A DNA stretch of 64,000 nt from Ktedonobacteria bacterium brp13 (GCA_015099395.1 AP024096.1:6861485-6925484), one strand, 5' to 3'; shown: positions 19,226 to 27,854, numbered from the stretch's first letter. The notes: generated by a model not told the origin, from the sequence alone. Program-made: numbers and translations.

Positions 19226-20302
19226 ATGCAGAAGGATTCTGAGCAAGAATTGCGGCCCATTGTTGTGCAGATTGAAGAGGCTCCTGTCGAGCAAGACAAC
19301 CTGTTTGGAACACCGGTTGTTCTGGATGAACAGGAAGGGACGAGCGCGGCGTATGCGACCGCGTACCAGGCAATCTTGACGAATCAGTCAAGCCTTGCCG
19401 AATGTATTGAACCATATAAAAAAGATTTACTGTTACGCGGCAAATCCAACTATACTATTACATGCTTTCTCTCTGATCTTAAGATGCTTGGCGATTTTCT
19501 AGGACGGGATACACCGGTTGGACGCATTAACAAAGACGATGTCACTAACTGGTTGATGAAGCTCAAGTTTGGCACTCCTGGCGTGACCCCTGCGCCGAAG
19601 ACGATGGCTCGTCGCGTAACTTTCCTCAAGAACTTTTTCTCCTGGCTTGAACATGAGCATATCGTTAGCGAAAACCCCGCTTCAAGTCTGGCTTTAGAGC
19701 GCCCGATGCCACCGTTGCCTGAGCTATTGACGAATGAAGACGTACAGCTTCTGCTGGATACAGCACAAGATGACGCTCGCTGTCAGAGTCTGATCTATCT
19801 GGTCTTGAAGGGTGGTCTCAAAAAAGAAGAGGTCATGGGTCTGAAAGTGCATCATGTAGATCTGGTCGACCCTGCGGTACCGATGGTGACGGTGCGTTTC
19901 GCCGTATCGACGAACAAGCAGCACCGTGAGCGGCGTGTCGTAATGCCACCCGAGTTTACCAGTATCTTCAGACGCTATCTTAGAGACTATCATGTCAACG
20001 ATATAGTCTTTGCTTGCACTGACCGCAACCTGAACTATATCCTTGCACGAGCGGTTAAATCGGCCGGTATTCAGAAGCGTGTCACACTCCAACTTTTACG
20101 CGATACCTTCGCCGTACAGCTATTGCAGGATGGCGCATCCTTCGATACATTACGTGAGAAGTTAGGGCTCTCGGACGAAGCCTGGCTGGAGTCGAAGGAG
20201 AAATATCGCCGCCTGGCCTTCCCTAACAGCTCACCAGAGAAAAGTAATAGGAAGAAGCATGGTAAGCAGGACGAGATCCCTCAAGAATCGGTTGAGCAGT
20301 AA
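19226..20302 (+). CDS. Degenerate tyrosine-recombinase-like protein
   Basis: A 358-residue protein with an N-terminal SAM-like core-binding domain (YKKDLLLRGKSNYTITCFLSDL) and a catalytic-domain fold. Key residues are altered. The first catalytic Arg lies in GGLKKEEVMGL, where Lys replaces Arg. The HxLRHTFA box reads QLLRDTFA, keeping the second Arg but losing both His. A Tyr remains in KEKYRRL. The start at 19226 follows GAGGAG by 7 bp, and the longer frame lacks such a site. It may be a DNA-binding protein derived from XerC/D-like recombinases rather than an active enzyme. No attachment sites are seen next to it. Confidence 0.8.
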   Translation: MQKDSEQELRPIVVQIEEAPVEQDNLFGTPVVLDEQEGTSAAYATAYQAILTNQSSLAECIEPYKKDLLLRGKSNYTITCFLSDLKMLGDFLGRDTPVGRINKDDVTNWLMKLKFGTPGVTPAPKTMARRVTFLKNFFSWLEHEHIVSENPASSLALERPMPPLPELLTNEDVQLLLDTAQDDARCQSLIYLVLKGGLKKEEVMGLKVHHVDLVDPAVPMVTVRFAVSTNKQHRERRVVMPPEFTSIFRRYLRDYHVNDIVFACTDRNLNYILARAVKSAGIQKRVTLQLLRDTFAVQLLQDGASFDTLREKLGLSDEAWLESKEKYRRLAFPNSSPEKSNRKKHGKQDEIPQESVEQ

Positions 20303-20306
20303 GCCT

Positions 20307-20374
20307 GTTACGGCACTACACGAGCAGGGAAAAGCTACTCGCGCAGGGAAAAGCTACTCGCGCAGTGCCGTAAC
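20307..20374. terminator. Convergent-gene hairpin with internal 19-bp tandem repeat
   Basis: GTTACGGCACT (20307-20317) pairs with AGTGCCGTAAC (20364-20374). The loop consists of two exact copies of a 19-bp unit at 20324-20342 and 20343-20361. It lies between convergent genes and could terminate both, although T-runs are weak. Confidence 0.5.
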
Positions 20375-20377
20375 CGT

Positions 20378-21019
20378 CTAATGCCGAGGCCGTTTTCCTG
20401 GTGGTGGAGGCGTTGGTGTTACAAAAAAGTGTAGGGCTTTGCGTTTCAGCCTCCGATTGAGGAGTAAGATATTGATAATGATCGCTACAATCGCTAACGG
20501 CCCGAGGCAGATCAAGCCCAGGCCATAGGTGAAGACCGTTGCTACGATCATCAGCGGCCAGTAGATAAAGATACTACCCAGCAAGAGGAGCACTCCGACC
20601 GTGGTCTCTTTGCCCATCAACCAACCAATCCCGAAAAGGCCAAAGAGCGAGAAGATAAACTCTGCAATCAATGCCTTATCGTCTTTATTGGAGAGTATAT
20701 AGCCCGGTGAAGCGCCTGGATGCGCTCCCTGCTTCGTGTCTTGCTGTTCCCTGGCCGCTGTTCTTGCTGATGCTGTTAAAGGGGGTCTGTTGCCCTGTAA
20801 TCCTTGTGAAGGAGGTGTTTGCTGTGAAGGTACCGTCGCGTAACCAGCATACCGTCCGTTGATCCGTCCTGCATCCGTGTGTTGCCGCACGCTATCATAG
20901 GTCTCATACATTTTGGGTTCGGTATAGACCATGTATTGAGTGTTAAGTGTACCGCCGCATGCAGGGCAGAATTTTTTGCCGGGATCTTTAATCTCCGTGC
21001 CACAACGTTCACAAAGCAT
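20378..21019 (-). CDS. Zinc-ribbon membrane protein
   Basis: A 213-residue protein. The N-terminus is a zinc ribbon with two CxxC knuckles (CERCGTEIKDPGKKFCPACGG). A disordered Gln/Pro/Thr-rich linker follows, then two or three hydrophobic segments in the last 85 residues (FIFSLFGLFGIGWLMG; VGVLLLLGSIFIYWPLMIV; LICLGPLAIVAIIINILLL). The start at 21019 follows AGAGGG. Function is unknown; such proteins are common in Actinobacteria and Chloroflexota. Confidence 0.8.
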   Translation of the reverse strand: MLCERCGTEIKDPGKKFCPACGGTLNTQYMVYTEPKMYETYDSVRQHTDAGRINGRYAGYATVPSQQTPPSQGLQGNRPPLTASARTAAREQQDTKQGAHPGASPGYILSNKDDKALIAEFIFSLFGLFGIGWLMGKETTVGVLLLLGSIFIYWPLMIVATVFTYGLGLICLGPLAIVAIIINILLLNRRLKRKALHFFVTPTPPPPGKRPRH

Positions 21020-21134
21020 GGTATAGTGGGTCCCTCTAGAACATCGCAGGTCGCGCATTCATCGTATGTATCGGCTGACTTGTCTTCTATCCTTATATAC
21101 GAAGAGAGTACTCTTCGGTTGCTACAAAAACGCT

Positions 21135-23750
21135 TCAGGGAGTGGTGATTGTCCAATGTTGTGCTGTTGCACTTACCGTCAGACCACCTGTCTGTCTTGT
21201 CTGGACCTCCTGCAAGCCGGGGATAAGAGCGCTTTTAGCTAGATCACTCTGACCAGAACTCGTACTATTGGTAACCAGAGTCGCTTTTGTTTGATGCTGT
21301 GTAGGAGGTGTCACCACCAGTAATGATGGATGGGCTACACGTATAACATCAATGCATTCTGGCGTAAGTGTCTGATCCCGTCCTCCCACAACTTGTACGA
21401 TCTCCGCTTGTAATTCGCTTGTTGATGTATGCTGTAATAGTTCTTTCAATGCATAGCTACTCTGTGCTGTCGCCCCTAACAAGAGCAAGCGAAGATTTGG
21501 AGCTACAAGTCTCACAATCATCCCGTCATCCAGTATCTCATTGCTCCCCTTATGCGACAATTGTAATGGAGGCCAGAGTATCTCCAGGTGTAGTTGCGTG
21601 CCTATTGATATGCTTTGTCCCTGACCTACTGTTGCATAGGAGAGATGCTGTTCATCTATTGTACGCCGCCAGCGAACATAGGTTGTATTGGGGTGTAGCA
21701 TACCAGCGTCAACGACTGTCTGTACACTATAGCGGGTAATCACATCCTGTAAGCCAGTGAGATGATCAGTGCGAGGAACGGTCAGTAACGCGAGATCTAT
21801 CGAGCGTTGCCAGGGTGGAAAGTGGCTATCCAGCGTCTCCGCCAGCGATGTCGCATCCGGTCCCCCATCAATCAACGTCACCGAGCCATCGGCACCTTGT
21901 ACAAGGATCGCTTCACCCTGCGCAGCCTGCCCTGGCGGTCCAACATTGAGAAATGTGATTGTAAGTTGTCCGTTATTAGTGGCACGTTGTGATATCAGTG
22001 CCGTAATCCCCAGTAGTAGGACAGCACCACCGATATACAAACCATATACAATACTTTTATGTTGTCGCGTCGCCTTTCTTTTAGTGGCACCATGTGCAGC
22101 CAGGACTATTGGTGTTTTTGTACCTATGTGCAGAGAGAGTGAATGGTAGGTATAGACTGCAAGGGCAGCTATTATGAGCACAACATAATAGAGCCAGGAT
22201 AGCGTACTACTGACCTGTTTCACAAGGAGATAGGCATGTGGTAGAGATGCGCACCATGTAATAGTCTGGCTCGTATACCAGAGCAGTGGCCAGGTTATCC
22301 TGCCTATCCATTGGGCGAGTGGCAGCGCTATAAGGCCCGTAAAACAGAGCGCTAATCCCAGCGTCACCAGGATACCGAGTAAGGGGACTGTCAGCATGTT
22401 GGCGAACGGCGCTATAAATGATACCTGCTGAAATGTGAGCGCAAAGATCGGGAGTGTTGCCAGTTGGGCTGCTAACGTGACTGCTCCTGTCTCGGCAATC
22501 ATATGGCCTCCAGGCAGTGCTGCGAGGAAGTGCAGGCGTTGTTGAATCGTGGGTGTAAAGAGCACGATCCCTAGCGTCCCCAGGAACGAGAGCAGAAAGC
22601 CAGTGTCCCACAGGATCGTGGGATCTTGCACGCTCATGACCAGTGCTGTGAAGGCCAGTGCTGTATAGACATCGTAAGTGCGCCGAATGCGCGGTGCCAG
22701 TACCAGCAGACTCCCCATCACGCCTGCCCGTAGTGCCGCTGCTCCTGCACCACTGAGCAGCGTATAGAGTGCGATACTCACGATCACGAGTAGCGTCTGC
22801 AACCACTCTCCGAGTCGATGGTTCCGACCAGGCAGATATGTTGCCAACCGACCTGTATAAAGCCAGCGTGTACCGCTCGTAATGAGACCGGCGACGATCG
22901 TGACTTTAAAACCACTGGGGACGATAAGGTGTGCGGTTCCAGTAACATTAAAGGCGAACGCGAGCGATGTTAGGGCTGGCGTGCGTAGTCCAAGTACGAT
23001 TGCTATTAGCAGAGCGGCTAGGGGTTGAGGAAGTGTGCGGGTAATGATCGCTGCGCAGCGAACACGAAGATGATAGAGCTGTGTGAGTAGAGGATTGCCG
23101 CTACCACTGGAGATGCTGATACCGGGAAAATCCATTACGGCCTGAAACGTTGCCGCAGTATGTGCTGAAGGGGCTGCTACCTTGCCATAGAGTGTGACAC
23201 TATCCCCATAGTTTGCTCCATAGGGATCTTCCAGGAGCGTTCCATTCGTCACTACCTCAATCGTACCGTGCACCGGTTTCCATATATAGCTAGTACCCGG
23301 GCTTATCTCAGTTACCGCGACTGTCAGGATACGCGCATGAGCTGAGAGCCGTGGTTCAGCCGAGACGTTGCCATTGACATTGACCAGTGCCGGACCGATC
23401 GCTTTCACGATTGATTGTGGATCGTTGGCAGGCAGAGCTAGTGTATAGCGCCATGCTCCTGCACACAGAAAGCAGAGCATCAATAGCGATAGACGGCGCT
23501 CTCTGTGTGACCATTGAAAGACCGTAACCAGGATTACAGCAGCCATGAGTCCAAAGAGTATGATCGGTGGAAGCTGTTTGGCTGCTGCGAGCACGATACC
23601 AGCCAACCAGGCTATACTGATCAGAATGAGTGGAAAATTGCGCAACTCGTGTATCCGCAATCCCCACCACACCAGCAATATCCGTCGTTGCCGTCTATCC
23701 ACTATATTGAATAGATCCCACACCCTCTTCATCCGCCACATCGGCTCCAT
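21135..23750 (-). CDS. comEC: DNA-uptake channel ComEC/Rec2
   Basis: An 871-residue competence protein that forms the inner-membrane pore for single-stranded DNA. It has an N-terminal DUF4131 region with two helices and an OB-like domain, and a central multi-helix Competence domain (GLRTPALTSLAFAFNVTGTAHLIVPSG is replaced here by its variant around residues 250-280). The C-terminal part is a beta-lactamase-like domain beginning ITFLNVGPPGQAAQGEAIL. The metal motif that reads HxDHxxG in active family members is only TVPRTDHLTGL here, so nuclease activity is doubtful. comEA lies 55 bp upstream on the same strand, giving a competence operon. Confidence 0.92.
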   Translation of the reverse strand: MEPMWRMKRVWDLFNIVDRRQRRILLVWWGLRIHELRNFPLILISIAWLAGIVLAAAKQLPPIILFGLMAAVILVTVFQWSHRERRLSLLMLCFLCAGAWRYTLALPANDPQSIVKAIGPALVNVNGNVSAEPRLSAHARILTVAVTEISPGTSYIWKPVHGTIEVVTNGTLLEDPYGANYGDSVTLYGKVAAPSAHTAATFQAVMDFPGISISSGSGNPLLTQLYHLRVRCAAIITRTLPQPLAALLIAIVLGLRTPALTSLAFAFNVTGTAHLIVPSGFKVTIVAGLITSGTRWLYTGRLATYLPGRNHRLGEWLQTLLVIVSIALYTLLSGAGAAALRAGVMGSLLVLAPRIRRTYDVYTALAFTALVMSVQDPTILWDTGFLLSFLGTLGIVLFTPTIQQRLHFLAALPGGHMIAETGAVTLAAQLATLPIFALTFQQVSFIAPFANMLTVPLLGILVTLGLALCFTGLIALPLAQWIGRITWPLLWYTSQTITWCASLPHAYLLVKQVSSTLSWLYYVVLIIAALAVYTYHSLSLHIGTKTPIVLAAHGATKRKATRQHKSIVYGLYIGGAVLLLGITALISQRATNNGQLTITFLNVGPPGQAAQGEAILVQGADGSVTLIDGGPDATSLAETLDSHFPPWQRSIDLALLTVPRTDHLTGLQDVITRYSVQTVVDAGMLHPNTTYVRWRRTIDEQHLSYATVGQGQSISIGTQLHLEILWPPLQLSHKGSNEILDDGMIVRLVAPNLRLLLLGATAQSSYALKELLQHTSTSELQAEIVQVVGGRDQTLTPECIDVIRVAHPSLLVVTPPTQHQTKATLVTNSTSSGQSDLAKSALIPGLQEVQTRQTGGLTVSATAQHWTITTP

Positions 23751-23805
23751 CCATTCACCCCATTTACTTTTTGATTGTATTGATAGAACAAGTAATCAAG
23801 TGCAA

Positions 23806-24978
23806 TTAGACACTAACCTTATTCTTGATCTTGCTATACATTGACTTACTGACAGCCAGTGAGAGTGCTGCTACTGATGCGTAGGGGCCATGTTGGACAC
23901 GATAATCGATAATCTTTGCAGCGGACTTGCTGCTAATACTCAATGCCTGTTGTAGTTCAGTATTGGTAGCCGTATTCACATTAACTCTGGGACCCTGGTT
24001 TGCTGTTGCCGTCGTTGTGCTCCCAGCACTTCCGGTAGTGGCAGCACTGGCCGCATTGCCAGTACTGCCAGTATCTCCACCAACGTTCGCAGATGGAGTT
24101 TCGCCGATTAGCGATACATAGACTTCCTGTCCATCGGTCAGGCGAGCAGCCAGATTAAGAGCCGCCATATTGGCGTTTGGGAGAGGACCACCAGCCGCTT
24201 GCACGAGCTGATAGATGCGTGCATCTGTACTCAATGTATAGATGCCAGGATGATGGACTGCACCGACGATATACGCCTGAAGACCTGAGGTATCGTTGCT
24301 GCTCGCCACTGTATTCGTAGTCGTCGCATGACTTGTTACCTGTGTGCTATTGGTATTACTACTCAGCGTAGTCGTCGTGCCAGAGGTACCCGTAGTCGCT
24401 GTACTACTGAAGGGTAATGCTCCGGGCTGCCAGACCAGATAGAGGGCCACAAGCATAGTTGCGATCAGCCCTACTGATATCCAGCGCAGCATAGATTTTT
24501 TGGGAGGAGTAGGCTCTGTTACGTCGGGAGAAGCCGCAGGATCTGCGAGATCGCCAGGATCAGCAGGTATAGGTGTCTCTATAAGGTGAGGTGTAAAAAG
24601 TGAATATTGCTCAAAGCTCTTTTCTGCTGCATACAGTTCTGGTTGAGATATGCTCTGCTCAGGCATTTTTGGCATTGGTTGCAATTTTGTTATCTGAGGT
24701 ATCTGAGGTATCTGAGGCATCTGTTGTGTGAGCTCATTGTGTAAGGATGACTCAGGTGGTTTACGTAAGCGTTGTGCATGTAATAAAGAATGGACCGGAT
24801 AGACCGAAGGATAAGGAGAGAAATGTGGATCGCTTGAGCGTTGAGTAGAGCCAGAGAAGAGTATACGTGGAGGAACATGTGCTGGCGATTGAAAAGTTTG
24901 GGATTGGGATGTTTGAGATGTCTGAGCATTTTGAGTAGCTTGAGTAACAGGTTCAAGCGGTTGTTGTTCCGGTTTCAT
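23806..24978 (-). CDS. comEA: Competence DNA receptor ComEA with SLBB domain
   Basis: A 390-residue protein that binds incoming DNA at the outer face of the membrane. A long polar Gln/Pro-rich cytoplasmic N-terminus (about 150 residues) precedes one transmembrane helix (WISVGLIATMLVALYLVW). A Ser/Thr linker follows, then an SLBB domain (AYIVGAVHHPGIYTL) and a C-terminal helix-hairpin-helix domain (NVNTATNTELQQAL ... IIDYR). The N-terminal extension is longer than in most ComEA proteins. I chose the ATG at 24978, which follows GAAGGGGG; the longer frame has no binding site. It is co-oriented with comEC. Confidence 0.9.
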   Translation of the reverse strand: MKPEQQPLEPVTQATQNAQTSQTSQSQTFQSPAHVPPRILFSGSTQRSSDPHFSPYPSVYPVHSLLHAQRLRKPPESSLHNELTQQMPQIPQIPQITKLQPMPKMPEQSISQPELYAAEKSFEQYSLFTPHLIETPIPADPGDLADPAASPDVTEPTPPKKSMLRWISVGLIATMLVALYLVWQPGALPFSSTATTGTSGTTTTLSSNTNSTQVTSHATTTNTVASSNDTSGLQAYIVGAVHHPGIYTLSTDARIYQLVQAAGGPLPNANMAALNLAARLTDGQEVYVSLIGETPSANVGGDTGSTGNAASAATTGSAGSTTTATANQGPRVNVNTATNTELQQALSISSKSAAKIIDYRVQHGPYASVAALSLAVSKSMYSKIKNKVSV

Positions 24979-25190
24979 AAGAAAGCCCCCTTCGATCAAC
25001 CTCAACCAATAAGCGCATCTGTCTATAAAATTTTCTGTCGATAAAAGGTATCTATAATACGATACAAAGCATAGCATGGGTGCCGAATAGTGAGATCTCA
25101 TAATGAATACTCAGACAGCATAACATGCTATTTTATATATTTCAATATACAGAGCCAATACTAAAGTAACTGTAATAAGGCCAGTAAAAT

Positions 25191-25230
25191 ATATGTATAT
25201 GTGAATAATTATATGTATATGTGAATAATC
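25191..25230. repeat. 20-bp tandem repeat, two copies
   Basis: ATATGTATATGTGAATAATT is followed directly by a copy differing only in the last base. It sits in an A/T-rich gap between comEA and tRNA-Arg. Confidence 0.85.
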
Positions 25231-25348
25231 ATATGAGCTTGTAGCGGCATGTAGATTATGAATCATGATGAGTATCTTTTCATGGAGTATTATTTGGATG
25301 GTAGGTAATGGAGGCCACTGAGAAGCTGACACGAGATGGTTAGAGAGC

Positions 25349-25377
25349 TTGAGTGTTCGCGTGCTTTGTGCTATAGT
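25349..25377 (+). promoter_or_regulatory. tRNA-Arg promoter
   Basis: TTGAGT at 25349 and TATAGT at 25372 have 17-bp spacing, 15 bp before the tRNA 5' end. Confidence 0.75.
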
Positions 25378-25632
25378 TGTATTTGAAATACGTTCCCGTA
25401 GCTCAGTGGATAGAGCACCGGTCTCCGAAACCGGGGGCGCTGGTTCAATTCCAGTCGGGAACATTTGTATGATGGGAGCTCGCAGAGCTCCTTTTTTTAT
25501 TGCCCTTTTTCTGAAGACTGGTAGCCTATCTCTTTAAACCTGTAGCCTATCTCCCTAAAAACATGTGCTCTATCTCCGACCGGTGCTCTATCCACTGAGC
25601 TACGGGAACGTATTTCAAATACAACTATAGCA
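25369..25632. repeat. 55-bp exact inverted duplication of tRNA promoter and 5' half
   Basis: Bases 25369-25423 (from the tRNA -10 box through the anticodon 5' stem) recur as an exact reverse complement at 25578-25632. Between the arms lie the rest of the tRNA and a stretch of degenerate short repeats (TAGCCTATCTC, TAGCCTATCTCC, GTGCTCTATCTCC near 25521-25580). These step gradually towards the tRNA sequence. Confidence 0.95.
25392..25463 (+). tRNA. tRNA-Arg, anticodon CCG
   Basis: A complete cloverleaf. The acceptor stem GTTCCCG pairs with CGGGAAC. The D arm is GCTC..GAGC. The anticodon stem CCGGT/ACCGG carries loop CTCCGAA, giving anticodon CCG for CGG codons. The T arm loop is TTCAATT. CCA is not encoded. 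The prophage begins just beyond, so the 3' part of this gene is the likely attachment site. Confidence 0.95.
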
Positions 25633-25639
25633 TAGGCTA

Positions 25640-26604
25640 TATTTACCTATCAATGACTATCGACAGTATACTTTAAATATCAACAATGATCAACAATGAA
25701 CAATTAAAAGAATATAAGGAAAAGGTGTTAGAACGCGCTCAGGGCGAAATCTGAGAAGGCGGGTATAACTCTATCAATGAACCGTGCAAGGCTACCTCAC
25801 GTTCACGTCACACGCATGCACATCGATTCCTGATACTCTCTGTACATGTCCCATGCAAGGGTAGAGGAGGGCAAAAACGCAGAGAAAACAAACGTAAGAA
25901 ACGTAAGCGAAACGTAGAACACTTTTTATGTTATCTCGATTGGCTCTACAGGCTTGTTCAGACTATCAAAATAAGCAAGGTAGAAAAGTAGACCATAAGA
26001 ACCATAGAAAAACATCTTACATTCATCACCTCCAGACAGATAAAGATAAGAAGTTAAGTAAAGTAGAACGTAGAAGATACGTATATATTCTTATCCTTCC
26101 CCTGCAAGGGTCTCCTATACAAAAATATATATAAATAAATAAATAAAAAACCTCTTTATATACGTATGTTCTATTTTCGTATGTTCTATACCCTTGCATG
26201 GTAACGTAAGACCTTTTTCTATGTTTCTCTATAGCTACTTTTCTACTTTGCTTATTTTGATAGTCTAAGCTGGCTCTACAGGCTGTTTCATGTTATGTAA
26301 AAAATATTCTACGTTGTATCTACGTTTCTTACGTTGGAGACAAAAAGAAGCCTGCCAGCAATCATACTGGCAGGTTGTGCGAAGTGGTTTACTTCTCTTC
26401 CCTTGCAGGGGTGACAAGCAGCAAGCAGGGATGTTAGGTCCCCTTTCGATAGCATATGAAGTGGCTTATAATACTGCATGTAAGCGTATGGATGTGGTAT
26501 TTAACCAGCGAAACCAGAGCTTTTTATTGTGGTTATGTCGAGATGTATAGTCTCAGCATCAGGGTCAACATCTGGCCTGAGTAAGCATTGAAAAGGAAAC
26601 AATC
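25640..26604. other. Gene-free left end of prophage
   Basis: About 960 bp with no convincing gene. It holds a nested inverted repeat (next entry), four copies of the dispersed palindrome and a hairpin CCTGCCAG/CTGGCAGG at 26351-26374. Short ORFs here run through the repeats and have no ribosome binding sites. Confidence 0.6.
25892..26334. repeat. Large nested inverted repeat, candidate origin or control element
   Basis: The inner arms 25961-25991 and 26235-26265 are 31-bp inverted copies with one mismatch. The outer arms 25892-25931 and 26290-26334 are imperfect inverted copies rich in ACGTAAG and TTCTACG. A 13-bp direct repeat GGCTCTACAGGCT sits at 25942 and 26272. The centre holds CCCCTGCAAGGG, an AAATAAAT run and TACGTATGTTCTA repeats. 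The central part is related to the element at 41935-42102. Confidence 0.85.
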
Positions 26605-26826
26605 ATGAAGATCAGACATGTCACGAATGATTTTGAGGATTCAGTTGTCATTGAGGATGGTGATTTTCATCTGGAGATCTGTTCTTTTCCTGGGCTCCCT
26701 GGTGAGTCTAATCTAACGGTCGGCCAGGTCGATAACAACGGCAATCCGATCTTTACCAAAGAGATCGCGCCAGCTGAGCTACCTGCATTCTTTTCTGCTC
26801 TCTTCAATTTTTCATCTGCGGCATAA
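26605..26826 (+). CDS. Small phage protein, unknown
   Basis: A 73-residue acidic protein with a well-formed start (AAGGA 9 bp before ATG) and no recognised domain. It opens the lysogeny side of the prophage and is the first likely gene after the repeat region. A weak GCTCTG/CAGAGC hairpin follows it. Confidence 0.6.
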   Translation: MKIRHVTNDFEDSVVIEDGDFHLEICSFPGLPGESNLTVGQVDNNGNPIFTKEIAPAELPAFFSALFNFSSAA

Positions 26827-27051
26827 AAAGTAGCTCTGACTTTTGCGCGCCAGAGCCATCATTCATCTGAAGAGTGGTTTCAGTTTGGCAATACAATGCT
26901 GATCTCATCAATTGTGGACATCGTGATGTCCAGGCTGGCCTGCTTACAGAGGAAGAGGCGGTACAATTGTATGACGTGCTATACTGCTAGTAGTTCGTCT
27001 ACCACGTGTAGAAGTGAGTAACGGAGCCGCTCTAGCAAGGGCGGTGCTAGC
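26827..27051. other. Gap with short hairpins
   Basis: It holds an 8-bp hairpin TGGACATC-GT-GATGTCCA at 26915-26932 and no convincing gene. A 38-codon GTG-started frame (26874-26990) is possible but has no ribosome binding site. Confidence 0.4.
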
Positions 27052-27102
27052 AACACAAAAAGAACCTGCTACGCATAGTTTGTAGCAGGTTCTTTTTGTG
27101 TT
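27052..27102. terminator. Bidirectional terminator
   Basis: A perfect 21-bp stem (27052-27072 with 27082-27102) around a 9-nt loop contains AGAACCTGCTAC and T-runs on both strands. It terminates the leftward gene that ends at 27107 and could stop rightward transcription from 26605. Confidence 0.93.
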
Positions 27103-27106
27103 TGGC

Positions 27107-27451
27107 TTATTGTTGCAGATGAGCATGAGCTATCTCATGCTCATCTTTGTTTGGGCAGCTCTCCACGCAGAGTCCCAGGGCTGTTCGTAAGTCAATCAGC
27201 CCTGGTAGAAGTATGTTCGGTGGCAATTTATGCGGCAACATGGTCGCCACGTCGTAGAAGCAGACGCCGCGGATCTCTGTTCGGGCAACGACCTGTTTAC
27301 AAGGTTTGCAATAGATGCGCAGCATGTCACTCAGCGGCTTTACTGGAGCTTCAGTATATAACTCCCCAACGCCTGAATGATAAAAAGTAATTGACTCACC
27401 TTGCTCGACGACGGTAATCGAATGTGGCCTGGCTTGTTTTTCTGTTTGCAT
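27107..27451 (-). CDS. Phage protein with CxxC pair, unknown
   Basis: A 114-residue protein read away from the Xre-type regulators. A CKPC motif (about residue 52) and later Cys residues (GVCFYD, LCVESC) suggest a metal-binding or redox fold. No family is recognised. The start at 27451 follows GAGGGAG; the longer frame to 27508 has no such site. Its promoter must lie in the shared 175-bp gap with two palindromic operators, so it is probably controlled together with the regulator at 27627. Confidence 0.7.
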   Translation of the reverse strand: MQTEKQARPHSITVVEQGESITFYHSGVGELYTEAPVKPLSDMLRIYCKPCKQVVARTEIRGVCFYDVATMLPHKLPPNILLPGLIDLRTALGLCVESCPNKDEHEIAHAHLQQ

Positions 27452-27512
27452 TGGTACTCCCTCAATTCTTTTTCTTCTCACTAGACTAGCGGATAAAAAT
27501 CCCTCCATATTA

Positions 27513-27536
27513 TTCTACCCTATACTATGGGTAGAA
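27513..27536. promoter_or_regulatory. Palindromic operator between divergent genes
   Basis: TTCTACCC and GGGTAGAA are perfect 8-bp arms around an 8-bp TATACTAT centre. The site lies midway between the divergent starts at 27451 and 27627, where a phage repressor would be expected to act. Confidence 0.6.
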
Positions 27537-27555
27537 AGCATACAAGCCTTATTTA

Positions 27556-27591
27556 TCCATCCATTTATTCCAAGCTACACAAATGGATGGA
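27556..27591. promoter_or_regulatory. Second inverted repeat upstream of Xre gene
   Basis: TCCATCCATTT and AAATGGATGGA are perfect 11-bp arms separated by 14 bp, 35 bp before the start codon of the Xre-type gene. Confidence 0.55.
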
Positions 27592-27626
27592 ATATTTGTA
27601 TCCTTGTGGTCGTGAGGGAGGATGCA

Positions 27627-27854
27627 ATGATTTATTTGAAGATAAAAGAGGTCGCTGAAGCCAAGGGCATGAGTCAGGGGAAGCTATCCAGGGCCGCGGA
27701 TGTCGATCCGAAGACTCTTCGTGATATTTTTCGTGATCCCGGTCGGAGCATAACGACTGAGACGCTTAATCGCCTGGCCGGGGCATTGGGCGTAGACGCT
27801 CGGGAGTTAATCGACTATGTGCCTGATGACAACAAAAAAGAGGCTCTTCCCTAG
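27627..27854 (+). CDS. Xre/Cro-family HTH regulator
   Basis: A 75-residue single-domain regulator. The helix-turn-helix lies in about residues 5-55 (VAEAKGMSQGKLSRAADVDPKTLRDIFRDP), followed by TETLNRLAGALGV. The start at 27627 follows GGGAGG by 6 bp. Short Cro/Xre proteins of this sort choose between lysogeny and lytic growth. It is a paralogue of the protein encoded at 28052. It has no protease or dimerisation domain, so it is not a LexA-cleavable CI-type repressor. Confidence 0.88.
   Translation: MIYLKIKEVAEAKGMSQGKLSRAADVDPKTLRDIFRDPGRSITTETLNRLAGALGVDARELIDYVPDDNKKEALP

Noticed and set aside
22131..22142. ACTGCAAGGGC in comEC as a host copy of the palindrome
   Set aside because: Only one half matches; the left CCC arm is missing, so it is within chance expectation.
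26290..26550. 86-codon rightward frame after the nested inverted repeat
   Set aside because: It starts inside the right arm of the repeat, has no ribosome binding site and passes through a palindrome copy and a hairpin; its composition is not protein-like.
26874..26990. 38-codon GTG-started frame with a protein-like end (TEEEAVQLYDVL)
   Set aside because: No ribosome binding site and very short; it may be a remnant, so I did not call it a gene.
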